A stretch of DNA of 64,000 nucleotides, taken from the NCBI GenBank assembly GCA_015680685.1, contig MNCI01035760.1:78937-142936 (forward strand), read 5' to 3'. The position numbers were made by a program, and so were the translations under genes. Positions within the stretch are counted from its first letter, which is position 1; every line of letters begins with the position of its first letter. The notes beneath the pieces were generated by a model. It ran no database searches. It had not been told where the DNA came from and saw only the letters and a list, made by a program, of their open reading frames with translations. This DNA comes from Gnetum montanum (lineage: Eukaryota > Streptophyta > Gnetopsida > Gnetales > Gnetaceae). Shown here piece after piece: positions 34,587 to 46,108 of this stretch.

Positions 34587-36490
34587 ATGACAACAAGGCC
34601 TTTCCAAGTAATGCCACATCCTATCACTCAACCTCAAGTAATGTCATTGCCTGTGCAACTAACCATATAGCCTATGTAACCCATTGAAGCACCTCAAAGC
34701 TTGGATCAAGCTTTCTAGCTAATCCAAAACCTCACCAGTAAGTTGAAGAAGCTTGAGGCTAGCATAATGCAAATGGTAAAAGTCATGGACTTTTACCAAT
34801 ATGACCTGATTAGTCCTAATGTCCCCGAATAATACTTTCCTTAGGGATACCAATTCCTTACTTCACAAAATATAATGGTGAAAGTGATCCCAATGCTCAT
34901 ATGATTACCTTTTATTCAAAATTCTTATTACTACAAGCTTGGCCCCACACTGTGTTGTGTGTCTTTCCTATATCCTTAACCAAAAAAAGCTCTTGATTGG
35001 TACCAAGTGTTACCCATAGGATCTATCTCTTCCTTAGATGACTTGAAAAATCAATTTGTTAACCAGTTTAAGTACAACATGAAGGCTAAAATAACACTTG
35101 ATTAGCTTATGAAAGTGAGAAAAGGCCCCCTTAAACCCATTCAAAAATTCATACTAAGATGAAACATCATGCTTAATGAGATACCTAAGCCCATCCTTGA
35201 AATACATCTCTTAGCAATCTTCAAGAGGGTGGTTAATTATTTCATTAAGTCCAAGCTCTACTATTTAGATCCCTGGTTCTTAAGTCAAGACTTTTTCCAA
35301 GTTAAGAATATAGAAGATGCAACCAAAGCCAATAACAATCCCATGTACATAACCTATAAGAATCAACATACCAAAGAGGATAGGGATAAGGACAAGAAAG
35401 CACATGTAGCCATGGCCACTATGGCCAAAGAGCCTAAAACCATGCAGGGGCCAAAGACCATGCAACCTAAGGTCCATACCATGCTCCCTAGCCATTAACA
35501 TCAGATGCTTCCACGTCTAATCTTCCTAAGCCTCACTTTAAGAGAAAAGATAGGTTTAAGTATACTAAGCTTTCTTTGAAACCATTCAAGCTCCTTTATT
35601 AGCTACTCAAGAGCAATCATATTCAATATGGGAAGCTATTTAAGAACACTCATAAAAGGCATGATCGCTTACATGAGATCACTAAAGATACCACAATAGC
35701 CACAAAATATTATCCTCCTATGCCTAAATACTTAGACTAGATTTGCCACTATCACTAGCTGCCTAGCCATGATATCAATTTTTTCTTGGTGTTAAAAGAT
35801 GATCTGCAAAAAATGATTAATAGTGAAGAGCTAGTTCTAGATACATCCAATCTAGTTAGGCCCAAAAATTAGCCAATGTAGGTATACAAAGACCCTCTCA
35901 ACATAGATAACAACCACTTTACCATAGCAACCTTCAACTTACATGACAAACCTACACTTGTCAAAGAGCCATTTGTGATTAGGATACCTCCTCATTATGA
36001 AAGAACTTCAACTTATATGAATTCAATTACTCCATTTTTTCATACAGGTACCACCACAGCCACCTCCCAAAGACCCATTTTTCATCAAAGCATCCCCCTC
36101 CTCTACCAATAAGTCTATTATCCAAGTTGATCAACATCCTCTTGTGGTGGCCAATACCTCAACTTCTTCACAACTAAATAATAAAAAATTGCCCCAAAAA
36201 GTAATGCATGAAACTAACCATTCAAAGTATGGAAGAAGTAGGCCCACCAAAACCTTATCCAATCTCAACCATATTGATGGATTTTAATGTTCAAAAGACA
36301 TCCACTAGCCAACCCAGGGAGGGTAATCAAAAACAAGATAAGGGGAAGGAGCCAAAATAACAACCGTTAAAACATGAGATCAAAATCTTAGGTAGGATGG
36401 AAGAGGTAAAGGCTAATAAAACTAACAAGAAAATAAACAACAACAAAGAATTCCACTTCCCTATGGAGCAAATTAAGGTTTTATTAAAAT
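34587..36490 (+). pseudogene. gag: gag and linker of element 3
   Basis: First ATG at 34587. The gag core (about 34790-35330) has KVMDFYQYD, LLLQAWPHTVLCVFPISL, KALDWYQVLP and LLAIFKRVVNYFIKSKLYYLD, close to family A. A Lys/Asp-rich stretch (35340-35470) and a worn zinc-knuckle region (about 35740-35830) follow, then a Pro/Ser/Thr-rich linker to 36490. Several stops and shifts. Confidence 0.7.
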
Positions 36491-36499
36491 AGAAAAATA

Positions 36500-37252
36500 C
36501 TTTGTTGAGCTTATATGATTTGGTTATGACCTCCCCTATCCATTCTAAACCCTTAGTTAAAATGCTAACTTCTATTCATATGAATGAGAACATCCCAGCT
36601 AATGAGTCAATACATGCAAGAATAGTACCACCCTCATCCCAAGAAGAAACAAAGTTAACCACCTTAATATTTCATGATAATGAGGTGAAAACCACCCCTC
36701 AAAACAATGAGGCATTTAGGACTCCTCTCTTTATTATGATTAGAGTTGACTAGTACAAGGTTCATAAAGTACATGTAGATGATAGAGTGGTAATAAACAT
36801 TATCCCCTTTCCTATCATAAAGTGCTTAGGCTTAGTTGAACATATACAGAACATCTCTACCACCACACTCAAATCATTGAATGGGTCACATGTAGTAGTG
36901 AGGGGATTGATCATGTTTGAATTCATGATTGGGAAATAGTTTCCCACAACTACTAATTTCCTTGTGGTGGAAGACACACTAGGTTTTAACCTAATCCTAG
37001 GAAGGTCCTAGTTAGCCAAAACACATGTAGTCTCCTCTCCAATTCATCAAAAAATCAACCTACCTTACAAGGGAGGTGAGATCATAATCCATGAAGACAA
37101 CACAATCTCCTTTTTAGTTAATAATGTTAATGTAGACCAAGGATATGAAGTCGAGTTTTAGGAACAAGCCCCCATAGCTGAAAATGAAGTTAAGAACTGC
37201 AAAAACATCAACCAAGCCAAAACCAACAGCACAAGGATCACAGGAAAAACAT
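36500..37252 (+). pseudogene. Aspartic protease of element 3
   Basis: Starts around LSLYDLVMTS (36508), then PLFIMIRVD, a stop, and VHVDDRVVINIIPFP (about 36770), where the active-site D-S/T-G-A is worn, then GFNLILGRS near 36990. It corresponds to 11100-11903 of element 1 and 46640-47480 of element 5. Confidence 0.7.
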
Positions 37253-37748
37253 GAAAGTAACTCCCATTGATCATCATAAACAAGGGAAATGGGGAATACT
37301 ACATTGTGCAAAAAAAAGACTATAAATTTTCTAATCTTTCTAAGATTAGGAAATAGTTGCATAATTAAACGTGTTGCTCATTTGTTTCTTCTCCTTATAT
37401 AATTTTAACTAGTAGCCTTATTTACAATCATATTTATATCTTTACTTTATTTTCCTTATGATTTTTACTATATTGCATTATGTTTGCCAACTTTCTATGT
37501 AGCCTTAATTTATCTTTTTGCACAAATTTATGATTTATCTTCATTATTTATGTTTATTGAAAATTGAAAAATAAGATTAAAATTAAAAAATCATAAAATT
37601 ACATAAAAATTTTAAAACATAAAAGAACAAAAAAATGTTTTAAATTCAAAGCCAAAATGGTGGCCATGTAATCCAAAAAATAAACATCCAAAGCCATAGT
37701 TGCATTATGCAACATAAAATGACAAATAATAGGACATAGTCTCCCAAG
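37253..37748. other. AT-rich spacer in element 3
   Basis: No gene and no clear counterpart of tandem array i. It lies between protease and the antisense 3' exon. Confidence 0.5.
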
Positions 37749-38320
37749 CTATGGTAGCCAAAAAAAATAACTATAAAAATATAATAAAAATAATAACATA
37801 TAACTAGTCCAATAATAGTTAAAACTAAGCCACAGGGAAGGAGGATCATCATCAATATCATGGTCAATGTCATCATTGCCAACTCCTGGGGCCTAAAAAC
37901 AATGAAACATACAAAAGTTAGTAACTATGATAACCAAAAAGTGTAACTATAAAATAATAAAACATAAAACAAAATATAACATAGAAAACTTAAAACATAT
38001 TTGTTCAAGCCTTAGGGAATTCTTGGAGCAATGTCTTCAAGAGAAAATTTTTGGAGTCCAGTCTCTAATTTGTGAATAATTTTCTCTTCACTCATGTTAG
38101 CTTAGTTACTTTCTTCCAAATCCACACTTTAGATGATATTTCTCCTCTCTACATATGTCCACTCAAGTGGACCATGGAAAAAGTCAACTATGGTGGTTTT
38201 CCTAAACATAATACTAATCTAAGAAGTAGTGGAATCACTGACCACCACTAATTCTACAAACATCCTGAAGGCATCCTCCACACCAATCCCTTGCGTAAAT
38301 AGCTATAGTTTTTGCCACCC
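37749..38320 (-). pseudogene. 3' exons of the antisense gene in element 3
   Basis: The last exon on the minus strand, 37892-37749, follows TTGTTTTTAG (acceptor). It encodes an Asp-rich run with GNDDIDHDIDDD and then a hydrophobic tail before a TAG stop at 37751-37749. Upstream, about 38320-38000 matches the end of exon 7 (APRIP here, where element 1 has PPEID in the aligned block). Earlier exons are lost with the element-4 junction. This third, more diverged copy shows the antisense module is shared by families A and C. Confidence 0.55.
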
Positions 38321-38324
38321 ATGT

Positions 38325-38560
38325 TTTCTATTAGAAATCACTTCTAAACCCCATATAAAAAGCATAGTAACTATCCAAGTAGTAGATATATCATATTTAC
38401 ATAGTCTTTTGTTGAGTAGAAGTTCGAGTAAGAATTTCTCGGGATACATATCAACATATTATTCACATATGTGGCTACCCTAGAAAGGAGAACCAAATCA
38501 AATATACATTTATAGTGATCCTTTGATGATTGAAAACATTACTTCAAATGGAAAAAAAAA
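38325..38560 (+). pseudogene. Protease tail of element 4
   Basis: The frame with VTIQVVDISYLHSLLLSRSS and YYSHMWLP matches the second half of the element-2 protease (28150-27960, minus strand). The active-site loop is missing because of the truncation. Confidence 0.6.
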
Positions 38561-38629
38561 GTTATTAAAACATGAGCTTTTGAAACTAGAATCTACATAC
38601 TTCAGAAAGATGATAACTTAGAAAAATAA

Positions 38630-39040
38630 GAATTTCAAGATGAGTGCAAATGGGAACCGTACTTTGATGGTTCTTGTGACTCTAAAGGTGCAGAAGTTGG
38701 AATAGTTCTAGTAAAGGATGATTCCCCAAAAATATTTATGGCAATTCATTTATCGTTTCCTTGCACAATTCACAAGGCCAAATATGAAGCTTTAGGTATT
38801 AGGATTAAAATAGCATTGGTAAAGGAAATCAAGGAAATCATCATAAAAGGAGACTCAAGATTAGTTTGTAAACAAGTTAAAGGTAATTGTGTGGTAAAAA
38901 GCTCATTCTTACGACCTTATAAATAGTTCATCTACAAAATGTTGGATTAGTTTCATCACTACAAAATGAAACATATAAATAGGAAAGACAACTATATAGC
39001 AGATGATATAGCAAAAGCAACTTTATCATTAAATGTGAAG
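38630..39040 (+). pseudogene. pol: Archaeal-type RNase H upstream of RT, element 4
   Basis: All four acidic motifs can be read: WEPYFDGSCDSKG (D, about 38652), KAKYEALGI (E, about 38779), IIIKGDSRLVCKQV (D, about 38843) and YIADDIAKATLSL (D, about 38996). Two stops lie between the third and fourth motif. This is a fuller copy of the same domain as in element 2. Its position before RT is shared, so it is a family trait rather than a rearrangement of one copy. Confidence 0.8.
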
Positions 39041-39229
39041 AAGATAGAAAGTTACAAGGGTGTAAAGATCGAATGAACATTAGCCATCAATACCAAATAA
39101 CATAAAGTATTTATAAGTTTTTGAAGATGATGATCAATTGCTTAGATTCTTAAGGAATAAGTAAGAATTTGAAAGTTAAATTATACCTAAGACAACATCA
39201 AGTTTAAGAAAAATTCCATTCCCAAAATT

Positions 39230-40250
39230 ATGATTGATTACAAACATGAGTTTAAGAAAAATTTGCTTCCTGGAAAAGATATACAAAATCCATATGATCA
39301 AGCTTTTGAAGTAGTAAATTTTGGATCTACTAAGATACCAAAGGTATTAAATGTCACAAAGGAAAAAGATTCAATTTTCAAAAAAAAATTATTATTACTC
39401 AAGAAAATTAATTTTGAAAATTTTGCTTGATCTTATGATGATCTTGAAACTTTTCAACTAGAGGTGATGACACATAAAATCCCTTTGATAGACGATCGTA
39501 AGATAGTTAAACAAAAGTAAAGGAAATTTAATCCATCATATGAGCCTGCTATGAAAGCTAAGATTAAGAAGTTATTACAAGCCTAAATCATATATCCAAT
39601 CCAATATTCAACATGGTTTGCTAACCTTGTTCTAGTAAGAAAGAAGAATGGCAATATTAGGCTTTGTGCAGATTTCAAAAATTTAAATGAAACTTCAAAA
39701 AAAGATAAATTCTTACTTCCTAGAATTGATGAAATGTTAATCAAAATATCAAGATGTCAAGTATATTCTTTGTTAGATGGATTTTCAAGCTATAATCATA
39801 TCATGAAAGAAAAGGATGATAGATATAAAATAGAATTTATCACAAAGTGGGGAACTTTTTCTTACCAAAGAATGCCATTTGGATTGTCAAATGCTAGAGC
39901 TACTTTGCGAAGAGCAATGGATTTAGCTTTTAATATTTAATAGGACAGTACATTGTGGTTTATTTGGATGACATTACTATCCTTTCAAAAAGGAAGGAAG
40001 ATCAAATTAGTCATCTTCAATAAGATTTTGATAGATGTTGTGAGCATGGTATTTCATTAAATCCTAAGAAATGCATCTTTGGGGTTAAATCATAAAGTTT
40101 ACTAGGCCATGTAATCTATCACTAAGGAATTGTTATAGATAATTCCTAAATTTTAGCAATAAAGAATATCGAATGTCCTATAAGTAAAAAGTCTCTTAAA
40201 TCTTTCTTTAGAAAGATAAATTTCGTTAAGAAATTTATCCCTGGATTCAC
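39230..40250 (+). pseudogene. pol: Reverse transcriptase of element 4
   Basis: An N-terminal extension (39230-39430) leads into ANLVLVRKKNGNIRLCADF (39610), YSLLDGFSSYNHI, WGTFSYQRMPFGLSNARAT (39850), then YLDDITILSKRKE (about 39960, catalytic YLDD intact) and LNPKKCIFGV. Stops at 39428, 39585, 39938 and later. Closely colinear with element 2. Confidence 0.85.
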
Positions 40251-40265
40251 TGAAATTTCTAACTT

Positions 40266-40590
40266 TTGATTCATATGCTAAAGAAAGATGTTCTAGTAGA
40301 GAAAACACCAAAATTAGAGAGAGCTTTAGCAGAAATTAAGAAAGCCATTCAAGAAGCTCCATACTTAGTAAAGCCAAAATTAAAAGAAGACTTTTGGTTA
40401 TATAACTTTTCTTCAAATGATTTAGTTGTTGCCTATATAACTCAAAGAAATAATGATCTAGATGTACTGATTGGATTTTTTGAATATCAATTGAAACATT
40501 CAAAGCTAAATTATTCAAACTTAGAGAAACTAGGATTCGTAGTTATTAAGGTACTTCTACATTTCAAATATTACTTCGAAAGCTAGTTAG
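40266..40590 (+). pseudogene. pol: gypsy-type RNase H of element 4
   Basis: KEDFWLYNFSSNDLVVAYI, then FFEYQLKHSKLNYSNLEKLG and LHFKYYFES: the Ty3 RNase H layout. The expected first Asp (usually in a T-D-A/AS-D motif) is missing (YNFSSND). Confidence 0.7.
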
Positions 40591-40849
40591 TTCATATTAT
40601 GTTAATAAAGCCTACAATCAAACAATTCTTAGCCCAAAATAAAATTAGATTGAAGAGAGTAAAGTGACTCATAAAGCTTTAAATTTTCAAATTTTCATTT
40701 GAAATATGCAAAACTATTAAAGAAATGGAATTAGCCAAGTTAATGGCTAGAAAGGATGAAGTATGTGTGATAAAGATTCATGAGGGAAATTGGTATGATG
40801 AGATTCTATAATTTCTTAATACATGAAAGGTTCCAAATAACCTAATTGC

Positions 40850-41628
40850 TAGTGAAAAGAAAGCTTTCTTCAAAAGAGCAAATAAATTTATGGTTAAAAA
40901 TGGAATCTTATATAGAAAATATTTTAGAGGAATTTTGTTAGAATGTGTTCATAATGATCAAATTGGTCCTATATTAGAATAATTCCATAATCATTCTAAT
41001 TTGTTTTATGAATCTCCTAAGTCCACTATGCAACATATACTCTGCTATGATTTTTATTGGCCTGGATGTATCAAGATATTAGTTTGAAAATTCAAAGATG
41101 TTATAAATGTCAAGTTCATGAACCAAAAATCAAAAAGGCTATAGCTCCTTTAAAATCGTTGATTATGGAAACACCATTTCAGCAATGGAGCTTGGATTTT
41201 ATTGGTACAATTACTCCTTCAAGAGAAAGACATAAGTTTATTCTCACACCTATTAATTACTTTACCAATTTCTTTGAAGCAAAAGCTCCCAGAAAAATTT
41301 TAGCATAAGATATGATTAAGTTCTTGGAAGATCAAACTCTAAGTTGTTTTGGTCTACCAGAAGTGTTGATTTCCAACAATGGACCAACTTTTCAATCTAA
41401 AGAATTTTTAACATTGGCATGGGAAAAATCCATCTTTCTATTTTCCTCTTCAAATTATTATCCTCAAGGAAATGGCTTAGCTAAATCTACATATAAAAAT
41501 TTTATTTCCTACATTAAGAAGTCAATGGATGGAAATCCAAGAAATTGGATTGATTACTTACAATTTGCATTATGAACTAACCATATCATATTTAAGAAGG
41601 CTATTGGAACATCAACTTATAATTTAGT
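40850..41628 (+). pseudogene. pol: Integrase of element 4, first part
   Basis: The zinc-site region (HNHSNLFYESPKSTMQH ... CYKCQ, about 40990-41115) precedes the core: QQWSLDFIGTITPS (D), VLISNNGPTFQSKEF (usual D is N) and NGLAKSTYKNF (usual E is K). Two of three catalytic residues are therefore lost. The frame is cut after STYNLV at 41628 by element 5 and resumes at 63484 with YCLPTRI. Confidence 0.8.
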
Positions 41629-43470
41629 TGAAACACCATAAAATTTCAACACCCTCATGCCTCACCAGGGTCTTAGAATTTAGGCAAGGACTTCCACAAG
41701 TGCAACGTCATGATAGTTTGGCAAGAAAATGTAGGCACTGAGGTTAGACTATCTAGTCCAATAAGTTTTCTATCTCCAAAGCTGACAGGCCTGATGGGCT
41801 CTCCGTCCTGCCCACCTGGACAATTCACTTGGCTAACAGTCTACTCAGAAAATATGCTAGGAGTTGCTGAAACTATTTGGGATAACCAAAGCAATTTAGC
41901 AAGTTTTCTAGTGAAGAAGTTTGCTACGCTATGCAATGTAGCAAGCCTCAAAGGACATTTGCTCAAGCATCTAAGTGCGAACTGATAGAATCATTACGAG
42001 ACAAGTCAAAATTTAGTCAACACAAGCTATTATGCTATGCTATGCTACCTAGCATAGCACAGTGTAGCAAAGGCAAAGCAGAAAGGCCCGACTTGCCAAA
42101 TTATTCTAATAAGAAAGTTGCACTACTCTAGCCTCCAAAATTGGTTTCCTTTTTTGGCACCAAGCCTTGAGCAAATTTTCTTACTAGAAGATGGTAGATT
42201 GAACAAAAAGGTAAGATACGCTGGCTGCTACACTGTGCTCCGATACATAGCGTAGCATAGCATAGCAACAATGTAAAAGCAACAAGGGTGTTTCAAACAT
42301 AAGTTCAGCAAGTTCAAGGACTTCCTGACACAAAGGACAAAAGTTGTAGTTGTTAGCATGACCAAGCCTCAGACAAATGCTTTCAGCTCCAACACAAGTT
42401 TCAGTTAAAACTAGTGGCTATGCTATGCTACGCTACATAGCGTAGCATAGTGTAACAAGTAGCCACTTATGCTACACAGCATGAGTAACGCAACACTGAT
42501 ACAGAAGCATCAAGATGTCTTTGAGTAGCTCTAAAACTTGTAGACATCAATCTTCTTCATTTTATCATCTCCTTGATGGAATCAGAAATTTCACTCCATC
42601 TTGCACATCCCCTGGTTAGCTCCCAGAAAACATTTTTCCTATGCTTGACCCTACTCATAAGAGCAGGGAAGACGTAGTCTTAGAGCTTAAGCTCCATTTT
42701 TGTTTACATTGTTAGCACACTGATCTCAGTACATACAGTCCTAGAGGCATAATCACAGCATAGCCAAGTTCATGACCAACATTGCACACCTACATAATAC
42801 AGGCATGTCAGCATCTCATAGGGTCCAGGACATGTGGCATCCAGGCCTTAATTCTCACCTACACCTAGCCCTATGAATACCCCGACAAAAAATGCTCAAA
42901 GGGTTGGCTTTTTTGTTAAAAGAGTTGGCATTTTTTGCATTGAAAAGATTAGTTAGCTTGTTGGATTTTTGCATTGGCTAGTTGGGTTTGATTGGTTTTT
43001 TAGCAAATAGAGTTAGCTTCTTGCTACAGTTGGCTTTTAAGTTGGCTCTCAGAAGGCATAGTTGACATTTTTCTTGAATTCTTGAGTTACCTTTCAGTAA
43101 GCAATGGATCTTCAGTGTTGTATAACCTCTTGTACACCTTTCAAACAAGGCAAAGAATCAAATCCACGACCTTGGGGTGGTGCATTTTCTTACCTAATTT
43201 TGTTCTGCTATTTCTTTACTGTTATCATTATTTTGCATTGTTTCCTTCATTTCTACATTTATTGATCATCGATTTACCTCGTGTGTATTGCCCTCAAAAT
43301 GATGTTTACATAAGGTTAAGATACACCAACTAAGTTCCTATCTAATCGACCAAACCGTTTAGGGTGCCTCATTTCCATTTTCTCCAGCATGGCCCTCACA
43401 CGGATCTGAGGTTAAACTATTTGCCAGCAACATCTCCGTGGTCCAGCCACTGATGTTTTTGGTCATTACA
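41629..43470 (+). repeat. 5' LTR of element 5
   Basis: TGAAACACC...TCATTACA. Hairpin blocks of GCTATGCTAC type at about 41921-41945, 42030-42070, 42225-42270 and 42414-42460. Worn promoter (ACATGTGGC, TATGAATA at 42872-42879). Confidence 0.85.
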
Positions 43471-43474
43471 ATTT

Positions 43475-43494
43475 TTGGCACTAGAAGGATGGGC
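43475..43494 (+). promoter_or_regulatory. Primer-binding site of element 5
   Basis: TGGCACTAGAAGGATGGGC starts within six bases of the LTR end; the best preserved copy of the site in this window. Confidence 0.7.
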
Positions 43495-43709
43495 TTTTGG
43501 TGCCTTTTCCATGTCCCACGAGTAGTCCTGCATGCTCTCTGTACCCCGTCATGCACTAGTGTAAATGTGACACCCTTTTGTGGTTGTTTACGTATCATGT
43601 GGTGCAAACTACGACGGTTCCTTTGGAATCCTATAGGACGAAAAGCCTCTGATCTCATCTTGATTTTCATGTTTTTTAGTTTGAAATTCCCCCTTTTTCA
43701 ATATGCAAG

Positions 43710-44711
43710 ATGATTCCAACAACCACCATTGCTTCCAACTCGATCCTTGAGGCTCCTTTCTTAGCCCAAAGCACCATGGGTGCTGAGCGGCCACCTAGCC
43801 CCACCACGCCAATCCCTTAGGGTTCGACACTTGTCACCCGAGTTCTTAGCGCAAGACGCAAAGTGTTATGACTTCATCTACGCAAAGGTCCAAACAAATT
43901 TGCCTCTAGATTGCCAAGAACTCAAGCACAAACGCAGTTTCAAGTTCCTTTATCGAAATGGGAGGTAGTTTGTCCCTAACCCCGACATTGCCATCCCCCT
44001 TATGGAGATGTATGAGTGGATCCTTGATCAGTTGCTACGAGTCACCAAACCTAGGGAGTGGGAAATGGTATCCCATTGTAATGAAGCATTCCAAGATAGG
44101 AAGGAAGTTCTGGACTCCCAATCTAAGGGGGGTGGCCAAACTCACTCTGTGACCATCCCTTCTATCATGGTCTTCAAGCCAAATCACATTTTCGTGACGG
44201 TTCCCTTTGTGATCACCACAGATCTACCTCAATCTACACTTTCATCAACAATGGGCAGCCATCCTGCACCCTCAGTGTATTAGTAGGCACATCCCTCAGT
44301 TTTGTACCCAGGCACTCCCCCCCCCCCCCCCCCNCATCCTCATACCAAGCATCAGTTACACCCATGCTACCCTACATACACACTACTTCTACTTCACAGC
44401 TGCCTAGAGCCTCTACTCCTATCTCATCGTTTGCATCTGTCCCATTATCAGTGACAAGTCCAGCCCCAACCACATGGTGGACCCCAACCACCTCACTCCC
44501 CACCTTGCAACCCCACTAAATGTCATAGCACCCTTACCAACAAACGTACCAAGTCCTGTAGGTATCACAACCAAGCACGAGACTGTGGCTCATTCCATCG
44601 TTCATGCAAATGACCAACCACGTAGCACCACCAGTAGCCACTACTCCAGCAGCACCACCCACTAGGTGGTGGACTACACAAGTAGCACCCTTTGCAAGGA
44701 CAGCCCCAACA

Positions 44712-44742
<31 letters not shown>

Positions 44743-45960
44743 TATGAGCCAAATTGTTGCCCTTGCTACACCACAAATGATGGTTGCCCTCGTAACCCCA
44801 CAACCATCTACATCGTCCCCGAGTCTGGATCAAGCATTTCAACTTATCCAGACCCTTACTGAAGAGGTTAGGCACCTCAAGGCTACCGGTTCTGATATGG
44901 TGTAGATCATGGATTTCTACCATCATGACCCCATTAGCCTAGTAGTTCCCATGCTTACATTATCCATTGGAATGCCACTCCTCCAATTTACAAAATACAA
45001 TGGGAAGGATGACCCTAATGCACATCTGGTCGAATTTAGATCTGAATCTTTGTTGCTGCAACAATGGCCACACACCATCATTCACGTCTTTACTATATCT
45101 CTAACAAGCAAAGCTTTAGACTGGTACCATGCACTCCTGCATGCCTCCATCTCAACACTGGAAGAGCTGTTGACCCAGTTCGTGACCTACTTCAACTATA
45201 ACTTGAAGCCCAAAGTTACACTGGATCAGTTAATGGGAGTTAACAAGACCCACTAGAGTCGGTGCAGAGGTTTATACAACGGTGGAGCGCCACCTTGAAC
45301 GAGATCCACGAGCCTATCGCGGAGGCCCACTTGTTGGCCATCTTCAAGAGGGTGGTGAACGATTTCATCAAGTTCAAACTGTATTACCTAGCTCTGCACT
45401 CTCTCAGTCAAGCTTTTGCATAAATAAAAACCATTCAGTACACGATAGAAGCTAGTAGGGTTCCGGCCTATGTTGCATATAAAAATGCACATGCTAAAAA
45501 GGACAAAGACAAGGGCAAGGTCGCAACATCCATGGTGGCTACCGTGGCAAATGAGGCTAAGCCCAACAACAATAATAATAAGAAAGTAGCCATGACATCA
45601 ACTAACCTCATGCCTAGCCCAAGCAACACTTCCCTCTGAAGCACCCACCCCACCTAAACCTAACTTCAAGTGTAAAGATCACTTCAAGTACACCCCGCTA
45701 CCTGTCAAACCTTCAGAAATCCTAAAGCAATTGCTAGGGGTGGGGTACATTCAACATAAGTGAATGTCAAAGGAAACGACCAAATGGCATCAGTGGTACT
45801 GCAAACTTCTTAAGAACCCCTCCTTCGCTTTGCCCAACTAGCCCCCAGTTCCTAAGAACTTCAGGCTGGAGTGGTTCTGTGACTACCACCAACTTTGTGG
45901 TCATGACACAGATTACTGTCTAGCCTTAAAACATGACATTCAATGGATGATTGATTAGGG
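43710..45960 (+). pseudogene. gag: gag of element 5
   Basis: N-terminal block with DFIYAKVQTNLPLDC and KRSFKFLYRNGR (43850-43968), then a Pro/Ser/Thr linker interrupted by two poly-C runs. The gag core (44830-45420) has VPMLTLSIGMPLLQFTKYN, WPHTIIHVFTISL, KALDWYHALL and FYNYNL-like stretches. The zinc-knuckle-like FCDYHQLCGHDTDYC lies at about 45880. Stops at 45254, 45421 and elsewhere. Confidence 0.75.
44317..44751 (+). repeat. Two poly-C runs in the gag linker (17 and 39 bases)
   Basis: Runs at 44317-44333 (followed by N at 44334) and 44713-44751, where element 1 has short C-rich Pro codons. They give an artificial poly-proline frame. The N suggests sequencing trouble. Confidence 0.8.
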
Positions 45961-46108
45961 GAAGTTGCTCCAAGATGAAAGCAACCCCGTATGCCCTGAA
46001 AATCAATTCATGCATGTTTACAAAGACCCCCTCAACACTAACGATGTGGGATACATCATCAATACCATTGGTGTAGATGGTAATCTGGAACTGCCATAGC
46101 AACTATTT

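Larger units (their letters stand above)
2345..38320 (+). mobile_element. Element 3: family-C Ty3/gypsy element, 5' LTR split by element 2, 3' end lost
   Basis: The family-C LTR begins somewhere near 2345 (start uncertain) and is cut at 2425 by element 2. It resumes at 33141 and ends at 34071, directly before a primer-binding site. The two sides join sensibly: both carry the same short repeated unit containing CTTGTGGAGG and CTACAAAT. The internal part holds gag, protease and the 3' exons of the antisense module, then stops near 38320 against element 4. No RT, integrase or 3' LTR of this copy is present. Its gag and LTR end resemble family A distantly. Confidence 0.6.

Noticed and set aside
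44534-44926. Gly-rich minus frame and poly-proline plus frame
   Set aside because: Produced by the poly-C run.
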